IMG/VR virus record: IMGVR_UViG_3300042549_005931
Coordinates: 62,001 to 126,000 of that record
Origin: a virus
Strand: one strand, 5' to 3'
Length of the DNA stretch: 64,000 bases
The stretch's first letter is position 1. Every line of letters begins with the position of its first letter. Shown here in pieces: positions 8,399-16,011 of the stretch. The translations under genes were made by a program, and so were the position numbers. The notes beneath the pieces were generated by a model. It was given only the letters and a program-made list of their open reading frames with translations. It did no database searches and was not told where the DNA came from.

Positions 8399-8731
8399 TT
8401 ACTTAGTGGTTATTTTTTCGTAACCTCTATCATCTATGTAGATAATAGTCTCTAATTCGTAATCAAAGGACAAATCCGGTGGTAATTCACTTTCATCCAT
8501 TTCAGATATTTTCATGGCGATTAGTGTTTTTCTTAACAATTCAAATTGAACTTCTGTTAACATAACCTCACCACTATCCTCAAAGTTTTTTTGAGAAATA
8601 TTACCCAAATATCTAAAAAAAGTGTCCTCATCTATCTGTGATAGAAAGTATTCACGAGTTCCTTCGTTTTTACTAAAGAAATTTTTAACTGTCTGAATAT
8701 AGATGAGAACCTCGGGTGGAAAGTCTTCCAT
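8399..8731 (-). CDS. Hypothetical acidic protein
   Basis: 110 aa, acidic, with no recognised motif ('MEDFPPEVLIYIQTVKNFFS' start; C-terminal 'ETIIYIDDRGYEKITTK'). Mostly predicted helical. Its ATG overlaps the stop of the NusG-like gene by one base (TAATG), so the two are translationally coupled and may act together. No function assigned. Confidence 0.75.
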   Translation of the reverse strand: MEDFPPEVLIYIQTVKNFFSKNEGTREYFLSQIDEDTFFRYLGNISQKNFEDSGEVMLTEVQFELLRKTLIAMKISEMDESELPPDLSFDYELETIIYIDDRGYEKITTK

Positions 8732-9258
8732 TAAATCTTTTGAATTTGATTCATCGTCAATGAAATAGTATTTGACCTACCAAATATTTTAATTTCAATG
8801 TCAACTTTATCATCGTCTTTTAATTCGGATACGACTCCTTCAAATGTTGCAAATGGTCCATCATTAACTATGATGACTTCACCTACCTTATATTTAGTTA
8901 ATTTTGCATCAACATGTCTATCTAAGATATCATCCTTCAAGATTTTTGATATATCACTTTCACGTAATTGGATTGGAATTCTATTACCACCCATACCCAT
9001 AACGTTTTGTGTTAATGATATTGTTTTTAATTCATCATCATTTAACGGAACATTAGATTCGAAGTAAAGATATCCACTATATAACACCTTCTCTCTAATC
9101 ATTTTTTTATTTCTTACCGTTACCTGATGTTTTTCAGTTGGGCAAACGAATCTATTTACATTTCTCATTTTACCCAATGAAATCTGTCTATTAAACTCTT
9201 CAGCCATTTGTCTTTCCTTACCCGGTAAAACTTTTACCAAATACCAAGATGTTTTCAT
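8731..9258 (-). CDS. nusG: NusG-like transcription factor
   Basis: 175 aa from the ATG at 9258. A TTG six codons upstream (9276) is open but 'MKTSWYLVKVLPGKERQMAE' is the natural NusG start. The N-terminal NGN domain carries 'YLVKVLPGKE' and 'LYSGYLYFES'. The C-terminal KOW domain is at about 118-175 ('YKVGEVIIVNDGPFATFEG'). NusG/RfaH proteins ride on RNA polymerase to alter pausing and termination. A phage copy alongside a phage sigma factor (18206-19015) suggests control of late or operon-wide transcription. It lies 25 bp after the Dam gene. Confidence 0.9.
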   Translation of the reverse strand: MKTSWYLVKVLPGKERQMAEEFNRQISLGKMRNVNRFVCPTEKHQVTVRNKKMIREKVLYSGYLYFESNVPLNDDELKTISLTQNVMGMGGNRIPIQLRESDISKILKDDILDRHVDAKLTKYKVGEVIIVNDGPFATFEGVVSELKDDDKVDIEIKIFGRSNTISLTMNQIQKI

Positions 9259-9283
9259 AATATTATTTTTTAACAATATACTC

Positions 9284-10129
9284 TTAATAATTCATAATGA
9301 GAAGCTCAGTTCCCATATTTTGTGTTCCGTCTTTCTTAGCCGCCGCCGCTTTAGCGAAATCTTTTTGTTCCCATTTGTATTCATCCTTAGGAAACCATTC
9401 AGATAATTTAGGGAAGTCATAATAAGATAACCCAAATTTACCCTGAATGTTTTTAATACAATCGGCCAATCTTGTGTGGTCATTCACATCAAAATCGTGG
9501 TTGGAATAATAATTCTCAGTTTTCCAATATGGTGGGTCCATATAGAAATATGTCTTAGGAGAATCATATTGTAGAACAACACTTTGGAAATCCATATTCT
9601 CAACAAATGTGATTCTATCAAAATGTTCGCGATACTTTGGATTCTTTAACTTATCCATAAATATTAAAACCTTACAACGATACTTTCCTTTGTAGTCAGT
9701 GTATGCTGCAGTTTCAGGTTTAGACCCCGAAAATACTTGTGTCAATACATAAACATACTTGCCGGCGATATCTAAACTATTACTTTCAGTGATTACTAAG
9801 TTTGGGTCAAATACTTCTTTTTGATATTCTCTAAACATCACACTATATTCAGGTGGAGTATCAACTACACCCAATTGTTGACATGGGTATTTTGCGAGTT
9901 CATCCCATAATACGTCGTAATTTTTAGCACATTTAAATAGATTACTATTTAATCTATTGTAATCATTGTATACCACAGTTTTAAGATTAGGATACTTTGT
10001 CAAATCCATGTTAAAAAATACCCAAAACATACCGGAAAAACCTTCCACATATGTTTCAATGTCTGTTGGGATAAATGGTGTAATCCATTTACCGATACGT
10101 GCTTTACCACCAATGTAAGAAATTGCCAT
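9284..10129 (-). CDS. dam: DNA adenine-N6 methyltransferase (Dam/D12 class)
   Basis: 281 aa. 'MAISYIGGKARIGKWI' is the Dam-type N-terminus. 'YVEGFSGMFWVFF' (27-39) is the AdoMet-binding motif, with Gly-Met where many Dam enzymes have Gly-Ala/Gly-Gly. 'YFYMDPPYW' (194-202) is the DPPY catalytic motif. It would methylate adenine in phage DNA, protecting against restriction or marking replicated DNA. It is first in the leftward unit ending at 6684 and divergent from the plus-strand pair at 10225-11024. The target sequence cannot be read from the protein. Confidence 0.92.
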   Translation of the reverse strand: MAISYIGGKARIGKWITPFIPTDIETYVEGFSGMFWVFFNMDLTKYPNLKTVVYNDYNRLNSNLFKCAKNYDVLWDELAKYPCQQLGVVDTPPEYSVMFREYQKEVFDPNLVITESNSLDIAGKYVYVLTQVFSGSKPETAAYTDYKGKYRCKVLIFMDKLKNPKYREHFDRITFVENMDFQSVVLQYDSPKTYFYMDPPYWKTENYYSNHDFDVNDHTRLADCIKNIQGKFGLSYYDFPKLSEWFPKDEYKWEQKDFAKAAAAKKDGTQNMGTELLIMNY

Positions 10130-10224
10130 AATTAAAATTTTTGATTATTTGTTTGACAAATATATGTAAAAGAATCGAATTAAAAAATTATTGATAAATA
10201 TCTTTTTAATGTATATATTGTATT
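10130..10224. promoter_or_regulatory. Divergent intergenic region, probable back-to-back promoters
   Basis: These 95 bp separate the only plus-strand genes from the leftward Dam unit, so promoters for both directions are expected here. On the minus strand, TATATTTG fits the Bacteroidota -7 consensus (TAnnTTTG) at about 10158-10165, with no convincing -33 element. On the plus strand TATATATTG directly precedes the ATG at 10225. Confidence 0.4.
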
Positions 10225-10389
10225 ATGGCATGTAAAACTTGTAAACAAAAAAACGGAATACCAGATAATATCAAGGAAGATATTATGAATAATGTAGAAT
10301 CGACCGGTAAAATAGTTCTTTGGATTATTGGTATTTGGGGAGCTCTTGGATTATTTGGTTTGATATCGTTGTTTAGACTATTTCTATGA
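10225..10389 (+). CDS. Small single-pass membrane protein (54 aa)
   Basis: ATG at 10225, TGA at 10387-10389. The sequence has an N-terminal CKTC pair (Cys3, Cys6), a short charged stretch, then a strong transmembrane helix at about residues 30-54 ('IVLWIIGIWGALGLFGLISL'). The stop overlaps the next start (ATGA at 10386-10389), so the two genes are translationally coupled. One of only two plus-strand genes in the window. Function unknown. Confidence 0.65.
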   Translation: MACKTCKQKNGIPDNIKEDIMNNVESTGKIVLWIIGIWGALGLFGLISLFRLFL

Positions 10390-11024
10390 AAAATGGAAAA
10401 TATTTTATAGTTCTCTTCTGTAACAAGAAGAAAGTTAAAATATTATATAAGTGTATGAAACGTACCACTGTGTATGAGTATTGGCGTGAATTTAAAACAG
10501 AAAAGAAACCAAGATACGTAAAACAACAGGGTGGTAAACGTAATCGTGAACTAATATATGAGTTAGGTCTCATATTTCCAAACAATAGGTGGGCAACTCA
10601 AATATGGGTTAAAGATAGTTTAGGTCGTAATGAGCCAGCAATCATTGAAGACGACAAGTTTCGTATTAAAGAAATTGTACCATATTGGGAAGAAGAACTC
10701 ATCTACGATTATTCAATCAAAAAAAGAATTCGATACCATCAAATGATGGAATACATTGAAAGTGTTACAGAGATTGCCCAAATCTTTACACTTAATAATA
10801 AGTTATTTGTTCAAGTAGAGGAAGATGTTCGATTATTTGGCAATAAGAACATCAAAGATGCCGATAGGTTACTTGAATTGGTCAAAGAAGACTTATTAAA
10901 AAAGAAACGTGGTAACTTTATCTTTGTTAGAGATGTTACCACGCATCAAAGGACTTTATTATACAATTTACTTGAATCTAAAGGGTTCAAACGTCAAGAG
11001 TTGTTCAGACACTACTCTTATTAA
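10386..11024 (+). CDS. Hypothetical protein, plus strand
   Basis: 212 aa. Basic N-terminus ('MKRTTVYEYWREFKTEKK' from residue 24; the upstream ATG at 10386 is favoured by the ATGA overlap with the previous gene). The middle 'ELGLIFPNNRWATQIWVKDS' and C-terminus 'RTLLYNLLESKGFKRQELFR' look globular, but I do not recognise the family. Its 3' end overlaps the convergent gene at 11005 by 20 bp. The opposite orientation to the rest of the window suggests a separate, possibly early, unit. Confidence 0.7.
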   Translation: MKNGKYFIVLFCNKKKVKILYKCMKRTTVYEYWREFKTEKKPRYVKQQGGKRNRELIYELGLIFPNNRWATQIWVKDSLGRNEPAIIEDDKFRIKEIVPYWEEELIYDYSIKKRIRYHQMMEYIESVTEIAQIFTLNNKLFVQVEEDVRLFGNKNIKDADRLLELVKEDLLKKKRGNFIFVRDVTTHQRTLLYNLLESKGFKRQELFRHYSY

Positions 11025-11238
11025 AAACAATGTCCACAAATCCAATTGTTATAGAAAAAGAATCGTCCGGTTTATCCATTTTCCTACCATATTTTTTCTG
11101 AATGTGTTCAAATGAATAATTAAATTCATCGTTTGATAGTTCCAACACTACGGTATTTGATACTGTTTGTACCGACATCTTTTCGATTAAATCCGATATG
11201 ATTGCTAATTGATTTAATAAATCACCCTTTCTTTCCAT
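11005..11238 (-). CDS. Hypothetical small protein
   Basis: 77 aa from the ATG at 11238 (an in-frame TTG lies 6 nt upstream). It starts 'MERKGDLLNQLAIISDLIEK' and contains 'VVLELSNDEFNYSFEHIQKK'. The start overlaps the stop of the preceding small gene, and the 3' end overlaps the convergent plus-strand gene by 20 bp. It is part of a run of small overlapping genes (12145 to 11005). Function unknown. Confidence 0.6.
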   Translation of the reverse strand: MERKGDLLNQLAIISDLIEKMSVQTVSNTVVLELSNDEFNYSFEHIQKKYGRKMDKPDDSFSITIGFVDIVFNKSSV

Positions 11239-11347
11239 ATCCAAATATCTGTGCTATTTTTTTAATAAATGTTAATTTTTCTTTAGGTGTTGGTTTTGGG
11301 ATTATTTCATCCCTTTTAATTTTTTTTATTTCGTCAATCATCTTCAT
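11222..11347 (-). CDS. Hypothetical small basic protein
   Basis: About 41 aa starting MKMIDEIKKIKRDEIIPKP and ending FGYGKKG. The frame is open up to an ATG at 11428, but that longer form would overlap the acidic tail of the upstream gene by 95 bp. The ATG at 11347 (or 11341) overlaps the upstream stop only slightly and fits the tight packing here. Lys-rich. Function unknown; it may not be a real gene. Confidence 0.4.
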   Translation of the reverse strand: MKMIDEIKKIKRDEIIPKPTPKEKLTFIKKIAQIFGYGKKG

Positions 11348-11789
11348 CTTGTGACTCAGTATCTCCTTCTCGTCCTTCTTCATCTCCTTCGTCAACCAAT
11401 CCATACCCTGTTGTAATTTCTTGTCCATAATCAGTTAATAAGTTTATGTCTTTTAATTTGTCTAACGATTCCTTTTTAAATAGTTCTTGTAACTCTTTAA
11501 CTTTCTGTTGGAATAATCTTTGTTTCTCCTCTTCCTCTTTATTTTGATTGATTATCTCCAAAGCACAAGCAAAAGCGACTTCATAACCTTCTTGTGTTGC
11601 GTTTGATATTAATGATAATAATGTGAACCTCTCATTCTTATCTTGTATTTTCATTTTCAAGGAACGATACGGTTTTGCAATCTCCTCGTATTTCCAAGTT
11701 AATGGTAACTTTATATCTAAACTGACATTACTTTCAATCTCCCTAAGAGAATGAAAATATGGTCTTAATGATTTTATTGATTCAAACAC
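11334..11789 (-). CDS. Hypothetical protein with acidic tail
   Basis: 151 aa. Residues 1-125 are mostly helical ('MFESIKSLRPYFHSLREIES', 'EEEKQRLFQQKVKELQEL' likely coiled coil). The last ~20 residues are very acidic (DEGDEEGREGDTESQDEDD), as seen in proteins that bind basic partners or mimic DNA. The family is not recognised. It belongs to the string of small genes 12145-11005. Confidence 0.7.
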   Translation of the reverse strand: MFESIKSLRPYFHSLREIESNVSLDIKLPLTWKYEEIAKPYRSLKMKIQDKNERFTLLSLISNATQEGYEVAFACALEIINQNKEEEEKQRLFQQKVKELQELFKKESLDKLKDINLLTDYGQEITTGYGLVDEGDEEGREGDTESQDEDD

Positions 11790-11793
11790 GTTG

Positions 11794-11973
11794 TTAAATT
11801 AAAAAATAAGTTATTATGTATGATAACGATGCCAAATAAGATACTTGTTCCAATTTAGTTAGCGTTAGCGGTTTTGGGTCTTCTTCTGTTAGTCTTAATA
11901 CAAACTCAACAACAAAATGCAATATGTATAAAATACATAATACAAATAAAAATAAACTAATCTCTTCCTTCAT
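11794..11973 (-). CDS. Small membrane protein (59 aa)
   Basis: ATG at 11973, TAA at 11794-11796. An N-terminal transmembrane helix (about residues 6-26, 'SLFLFVLCILYILHFVVEFV') is followed by a charged loop and a second mildly hydrophobic stretch ('SYLASLSYIITYFLI'). It overlaps the 3' end of the histone-H1-like gene by 17 bp and ends 4 bp before the start of the 11334-11789 gene. Function unknown. Confidence 0.6.
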   Translation of the reverse strand: MKEEISLFLFVLCILYILHFVVEFVLRLTEEDPKPLTLTKLEQVSYLASLSYIITYFLI

Positions 11974-12145
11974 GTCTTTTTATTTCATCTAAAATTTCCT
12001 TACGGAATGTTGCAATAAGTGATTTAACCTCTTGTGCGTTTTTTCTTGCTCTGATTGATGCACTGTGATTTCCTTTCACAAAAACTTTCTTAGTATCTAC
12101 CGATATCTTCTCAACCAGGTCCTTTATTTTTATTAAGGTTTCCAT
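11957..12145 (-). CDS. Histone-H1-like small basic protein
   Basis: 62 aa. The pattern 'KKVFVKGNHSASIRARKNAQ' followed by 'EVKSLIATFRKEILDEIKR' closely follows the Bacteroidota histone-H1/Hc1-like family, which has a KGN(K/H)xAxxRxRKxxxELKxL core. Cellular members bind or compact DNA. A phage copy could act on phage or host nucleoid structure. The length is typical for the family. The family call is from motif memory, not alignment. Confidence 0.7.
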   Translation of the reverse strand: METLIKIKDLVEKISVDTKKVFVKGNHSASIRARKNAQEVKSLIATFRKEILDEIKRHEGRD

Positions 12146-12183
12146 ATTATTTTGGTTTTTGATAGCAATATAGGGAAAAATAA

Positions 12184-12639
12184 TTACTTTTTCAAGTTTT
12201 GTTCTAATAATTTGTAGATTTCTGTTAACATATCAAGTTCCGACCTTGACTTTTTGTATTTAAAATCGAATAACTTATAAAAGTATTCCGAAATTTTACT
12301 TGACTCATTATCTAATTGTACAAAATAATAAGCTTCTAAAAAGAAATTCCAAAAATATTGGTAGTGTTGACCTCTTTCTTTAAAGAATATTTTTTCTTTG
12401 TTAAAGTTTTCTATTGTTTTATCCCAACACCACGTGAAATGATTCTTTTGGTCTTCTTCTGTTTGGATTACATCATTACCTAAATAAGTTTCATCAATTA
12501 GAGAATGGAATGAATAAATAAAGTCGTAAAAGAGTTCAATTCTTTCACGACTTATATTATATGCTTTGTACCAAATATCAATTTGATTCTTGTAATTCTC
12601 CGAAGTAATAAACTCTAAATAACCTTCTCTATTTTCCAT
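12184..12639 (-). CDS. Hypothetical protein rich in aromatic residues
   Basis: 151 aa, mostly helical and unusually rich in Phe, Tyr and Trp ('HFTWCWDKTIENFNKEKIF', 'HYQYFWNFFLEAYYFVQLD'). No signal peptide or obvious catalytic motif. It sits between the virion-like genes at 12689-16010 and the small-gene cluster. Function unknown. Confidence 0.7.
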   Translation of the reverse strand: MENREGYLEFITSENYKNQIDIWYKAYNISRERIELFYDFIYSFHSLIDETYLGNDVIQTEEDQKNHFTWCWDKTIENFNKEKIFFKERGQHYQYFWNFFLEAYYFVQLDNESSKISEYFYKLFDFKYKKSRSELDMLTEIYKLLEQNLKK

Positions 12640-12688
12640 AATCCTACTTACTTACAATATAGGTATAAAAGAAAATAAAAAAAAGAAA

Positions 12689-13936
12689 TTACTGAGTTTT
12701 TTTGTTATACCCGTACATCTTTTTCATCTTTTCAATTTCCTCATTGATAAGATTTGTTTTTAATACTTCAGACTCATTAACCTCTTTTGTAGGTGCTGGG
12801 TCTTTTTCATACATTGGAGCCTTTTCTTGTTCTTTTTCTTTTTTATTTGCTCTGTCTGCTAATTTTTTTCCTGTGTTAGTTGGAATAACGTTTCCCGCAT
12901 CGTGTGAATTACCCATTGTAGTATCACCATCTAATGCTTTCTTTAATCTTGCTTTAAACTCTTCTGATGGTTCGCTATCATAATCTAAATCCAATAATGT
13001 ACCACCTCTAAAGTTACTTACAAATTCATCTTCTTTTTCATCATTGTTAACCACAACCTTTTCTCCCTTTTTATTTGCTTCAGGGAATTCAGGATTACTT
13101 CCACCAGGTATTTCTAACTGACCTTTGATTTTTTTCTTTACATCATTTAAGTTAGCATCGTTCTCTTTACCACTTGCAGTACGTACTTTCTTTTGAGTTT
13201 CGATACCCGGTACCGCAGCTTCACTAACCATTTTACTAATTAATGCAACTAACTCAGATTCAGTTAAACGTAAAGTTTTCTTTTTAGATTCCATCATATT
13301 ACCTGAACACTCCGTACACATACCTTCTTCATTCATCATACCACCACACTCGTTACAAGTTTGTGACATTTCGTTAATTTCTTCTTCCATGTATCCGCTA
13401 CCACATTCATCACATTCTTCCTCTTCTTCTTTGGTATCTTGTTTTTGACCTCTAAGAATTTTGAAATCTTCAGCATCTATTTCACCATTATCATTTTTAT
13501 CCAGTTTCTTTTGTCCACCGATTAATTCTTCTTTAGTATCTTTTTTGTTACCTCTAAGAATTTCAAAATCCTCAGCATCAATTTTACCATTGTGATTCTT
13601 GTCTATTTTTTTTTGACCACCTTTTAATTCTTCTTTCATATCGTTGTTTTCTGTTTCTTCTAAATCTTCACCCATTTTATCTAATTTTTCAATCATATCA
13701 CCATGAGACTCATAATTTGCTTTCTCAATGATAAATTGTTTTCCCGGGTGTTCTTTTGCCAATTTATCAACATGTTCTTCAGCTTCTTCTTGTGTGTCAC
13801 AAGTAACAACAGGTTCACCTTCACATGTTACATGATATTTTTCCATCATACCACCGGTAGATTCTTTAAGAATACTTTTCTTAATTTCATCAAAAACGAT
13901 GCTTTCCATGATTGCGTTTAATTCTTCAACTTTCAT
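12689..13936 (-). CDS. Virion-associated protein with two EF-hand-like loops and Cys knuckles
   Basis: 415 aa, highly charged. Residues 105-170 hold two copies of a ~34-residue repeat, each with a calcium-type loop: 'DKNHNGKIDAED' (112-123) and 'DKNDNGEIDAED' (146-157), as in EF-hand or dockerin loops. Three CxxC knuckles follow (175/178, 194/197, 207/210), resembling zinc ribbons. The C-terminal half is polar and low-complexity. A box at 13941-13948 lies 4 nt upstream of the ATG. Context and composition suggest a prohead, scaffold or internal virion protein, but this is inference. Ca2+ and Zn2+ binding are predicted from spacing only. Confidence 0.6.
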   Translation of the reverse strand: MKVEELNAIMESIVFDEIKKSILKESTGGMMEKYHVTCEGEPVVTCDTQEEAEEHVDKLAKEHPGKQFIIEKANYESHGDMIEKLDKMGEDLEETENNDMKEELKGGQKKIDKNHNGKIDAEDFEILRGNKKDTKEELIGGQKKLDKNDNGEIDAEDFKILRGQKQDTKEEEEECDECGSGYMEEEINEMSQTCNECGGMMNEEGMCTECSGNMMESKKKTLRLTESELVALISKMVSEAAVPGIETQKKVRTASGKENDANLNDVKKKIKGQLEIPGGSNPEFPEANKKGEKVVVNNDEKEDEFVSNFRGGTLLDLDYDSEPSEEFKARLKKALDGDTTMGNSHDAGNVIPTNTGKKLADRANKKEKEQEKAPMYEKDPAPTKEVNESEVLKTNLINEEIEKMKKMYGYNKKTQ

Positions 13937-13937
13937 A

Positions 13938-15260
13938 CTAAATAAATATCTGTTTTATTTCATTTAATACAATTTTTTGAATTTCATTTTTAGGAATACC
14001 CGTATTTTTTGAAACTTCATTAATTGCATCTTGTAATTCTTTATCTTCTTTAATAAATTCTAATGCTCCGGTGTTACCTTGATTACAATACGGGAACTTT
14101 TTACACTTTTCCTTTATCTTAACAAAAACACCACCGGGTCCACCCCATTTAGGAAAATTTTTATCTTTAACCGCTCTACCTTTGTAGATACTATCAGGTC
14201 CATCAATCTTCAATGGGTCCTTACGTCCACCCTTTGGTGTTCTACCAAATGCAGGAACATCATATGCTCCTGACGATGACGCATCCATTGCTTCTTCAAG
14301 TTCTTCTTCGTTCTCGTTTAAATTTGCATTATGTATTGTATGGATTTTTCTTTTTACCATACTACCAAATGCGGGACCTTCAAATGAACCAGATGAACTT
14401 GCATCTGTTTCATCAATATCTTTTTTACCGGATTTTAATCCTGACATTCTTGAAAATTCTTTTTCATTAAACTCCACATTTTCTTTGTGAAATTTATCTT
14501 TCATGTTCTTGAACACTTTTTTTCTGTTTTTGGTGTCTTCAATTTGTTTTAAAATTTCCGCAACACCTATAACCATATCATCATCATGTTCATGAGAATT
14601 TTTACCTTCTTCTATTTTGGATAGTTTACTGTAATATTTTGGGTCTTCCCATAAATGGTCAAACGCAATTTCTTTTGCCTTATCTTTATCATCGGTATGT
14701 TCGGTTTCCACCTTCATTCCCATTTCAAGTTGTTTTTTTAATGACTTAACCATATCATCCATCTGATAATAGTTTTTTGCATTATGTTTTTTAGCAATTT
14801 GAATCAACGATTTATTGTCGGCTAATCCACCCTCTAATTTGTTTGATTCGTTCATATTTTCTATTTTGGCAATAAACACTTTAGGACTTACACCAATTGC
14901 AGCTGCGGTACTTAATCTTGTGTTACCGGCTATTAAGATATATCTATCCCCCAATTTTAATATTAAGGGTCTATTATATTCACCTTTCATAATAGCCTTT
15001 GCTAAAATTTTCGGACTGGTCTTATTATACATTTTGGCAATCTTCATTACCGTATTTGTATCACCTTTTTGGATTTCATTAGATTCAGTGTTCTCTAATT
15101 TACCCCATATATCATTTGTTAATGTTTCTTCTTTAGAATTGTTGAAAGCATTAACCAATTGTTCTACACTAATTTTAATATTTTCGTCACGACTTAGGTC
15201 TTGAACAGCTCTTTGCAGTTCATCCATTTCACCTTCAATGTCGGGTCTTTTATTGTTCAT
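13938..15260 (-). CDS. ParB-like/DUF5661-like protein, probable virion or prohead component
   Basis: 440 aa. Residues about 85-130 ('YNRPLILKLGDRYILIAGNT' then RLSTAAAIGV) match the ParB/Srx-like nuclease fold with its GNTR motif. Residues about 158-220 ('VETEHTDDKDKAKEIAFDHL' and 'EDPKYYSKLSKIEE') match the DUF5661 pattern. The motif DASSSGSFEGPAFG occurs twice in similar form (about 286 and 326), as seen in some phage head-region proteins. It lies 2 bp from the next gene, and its ATG overlaps the stop upstream. It may be a multidomain packaging- or head-related protein. Confidence 0.65.
   Translation of the reverse strand: MNNKRPDIEGEMDELQRAVQDLSRDENIKISVEQLVNAFNNSKEETLTNDIWGKLENTESNEIQKGDTNTVMKIAKMYNKTSPKILAKAIMKGEYNRPLILKLGDRYILIAGNTRLSTAAAIGVSPKVFIAKIENMNESNKLEGGLADNKSLIQIAKKHNAKNYYQMDDMVKSLKKQLEMGMKVETEHTDDKDKAKEIAFDHLWEDPKYYSKLSKIEEGKNSHEHDDDMVIGVAEILKQIEDTKNRKKVFKNMKDKFHKENVEFNEKEFSRMSGLKSGKKDIDETDASSSGSFEGPAFGSMVKRKIHTIHNANLNENEEELEEAMDASSSGAYDVPAFGRTPKGGRKDPLKIDGPDSIYKGRAVKDKNFPKWGGPGGVFVKIKEKCKKFPYCNQGNTGALEFIKEDKELQDAINEVSKNTGIPKNEIQKIVLNEIKQIFI
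13941..13948 (-). promoter_or_regulatory. Late-type box TATTTATT before 12689-13936
   Basis: Coding-strand GATATTTATT 4 nt upstream of the ATG at 13936. It lies inside the 3' end of the preceding gene, so it could be internal to an operon. Role inferred. Confidence 0.35.
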
Positions 15261-15499
15261 TATTTAACATTCTTTAATGCACCCTCCCAAAAAGATTTAC
15301 GTTGCCATAATGTTTTGAACAATTCAACAACAACCTTGGTAGATAAATCAATTATTTTATCGTCAATATTTTTTGTACCCAATTCTTTTTGAACCATTTT
15401 AATTACTTGGCTATGAGCTTGGGTAGTGTCCAAGAAATCTTTAATTTCTTTTCTGGTGATTCTTTCGATTTCTTTTTTATCTTCGTTACTAAGTGCCAT
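15260..15499 (-). CDS. Hypothetical small helical protein
   Basis: 79 aa. Charged helices ('EDKKEIERITRKEIKDFL') with a Trp-containing C-terminus ('LFKTLWQRKSFWEGALKNV'). It overlaps its neighbour by one base and follows the 169-aa gene by 1 bp, so it is part of one operon with the probable virion proteins. Function unknown; a capsid- or scaffold-related role is possible from position. Confidence 0.65.
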   Translation of the reverse strand: MALSNEDKKEIERITRKEIKDFLDTTQAHSQVIKMVQKELGTKNIDDKIIDLSTKVVVELFKTLWQRKSFWEGALKNVK

Positions 15500-15500
15500 T

Positions 15501-16010
15501 TTAGTTATTATTTCTTTGACTAATTATTGGTTCCATTGAAGTTTTAAACACTTCGTTAAACTTAGCTAACTTCTCTAATGTGTTTGCAACGTTTTGTTCT
15601 AATTTTAACATATCCGCAATAACATATACACCACCATCTTTACCGGCAATAAAAACAAATTTCATATCTTCATCCGTTAATTTACCATCTAATCTAATTT
15701 GGTCAGGGAATATAGAAAACCCAGGTTCGAAGTTTACTATTTGTGAAACTTGTTGTTTGAAATTATCAATGATACCTGAAATTTCTTTCTTTTGTTCATC
15801 CATTAATTTCATATCGGCATCATCTTGTGAATTCATTTTAACGTCAACATCATTCACAACAAGAATATCATCTTTCATGCTTTGTTGTGGTTGAGGCTCA
15901 TCTTGTGCCATTTCAACTTGTTCTCTTAAAATTTTATTCGAAGCGGTTGATTCATTGAGTTTCCTCATCATGTTCAACATTTTCTTATCAAAGTCGTAAC
16001 TATTTTTCAT
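15501..16010 (-). CDS. Hypothetical protein, probable virion cluster
   Basis: 169 aa. A polar, Gln/Asp-rich N-terminal region (to about residue 75) is followed by a globular part ('FEPGFSIFPDQIRLDGKLTD', 'FVFIAGKDGGVYVIADMLKL') and a helical C-terminus. No family recognised. It is 1 bp from each neighbour in a tight operon with 13938-15499 and the amidase-like gene. Confidence 0.65.
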   Translation of the reverse strand: MKNSYDFDKKMLNMMRKLNESTASNKILREQVEMAQDEPQPQQSMKDDILVVNDVDVKMNSQDDADMKLMDEQKKEISGIIDNFKQQVSQIVNFEPGFSIFPDQIRLDGKLTDEDMKFVFIAGKDGGVYVIADMLKLEQNVANTLEKLAKFNEVFKTSMEPIISQRNNN

Positions 16011-16011
16011 T

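Noticed and set aside
11348-11428. 68-aa form of the small gene starting at 11428
   Set aside because: The extra N-terminal part overlaps the acidic tail of the upstream gene and its Lys/Asp content is what that tail gives in a shifted frame.
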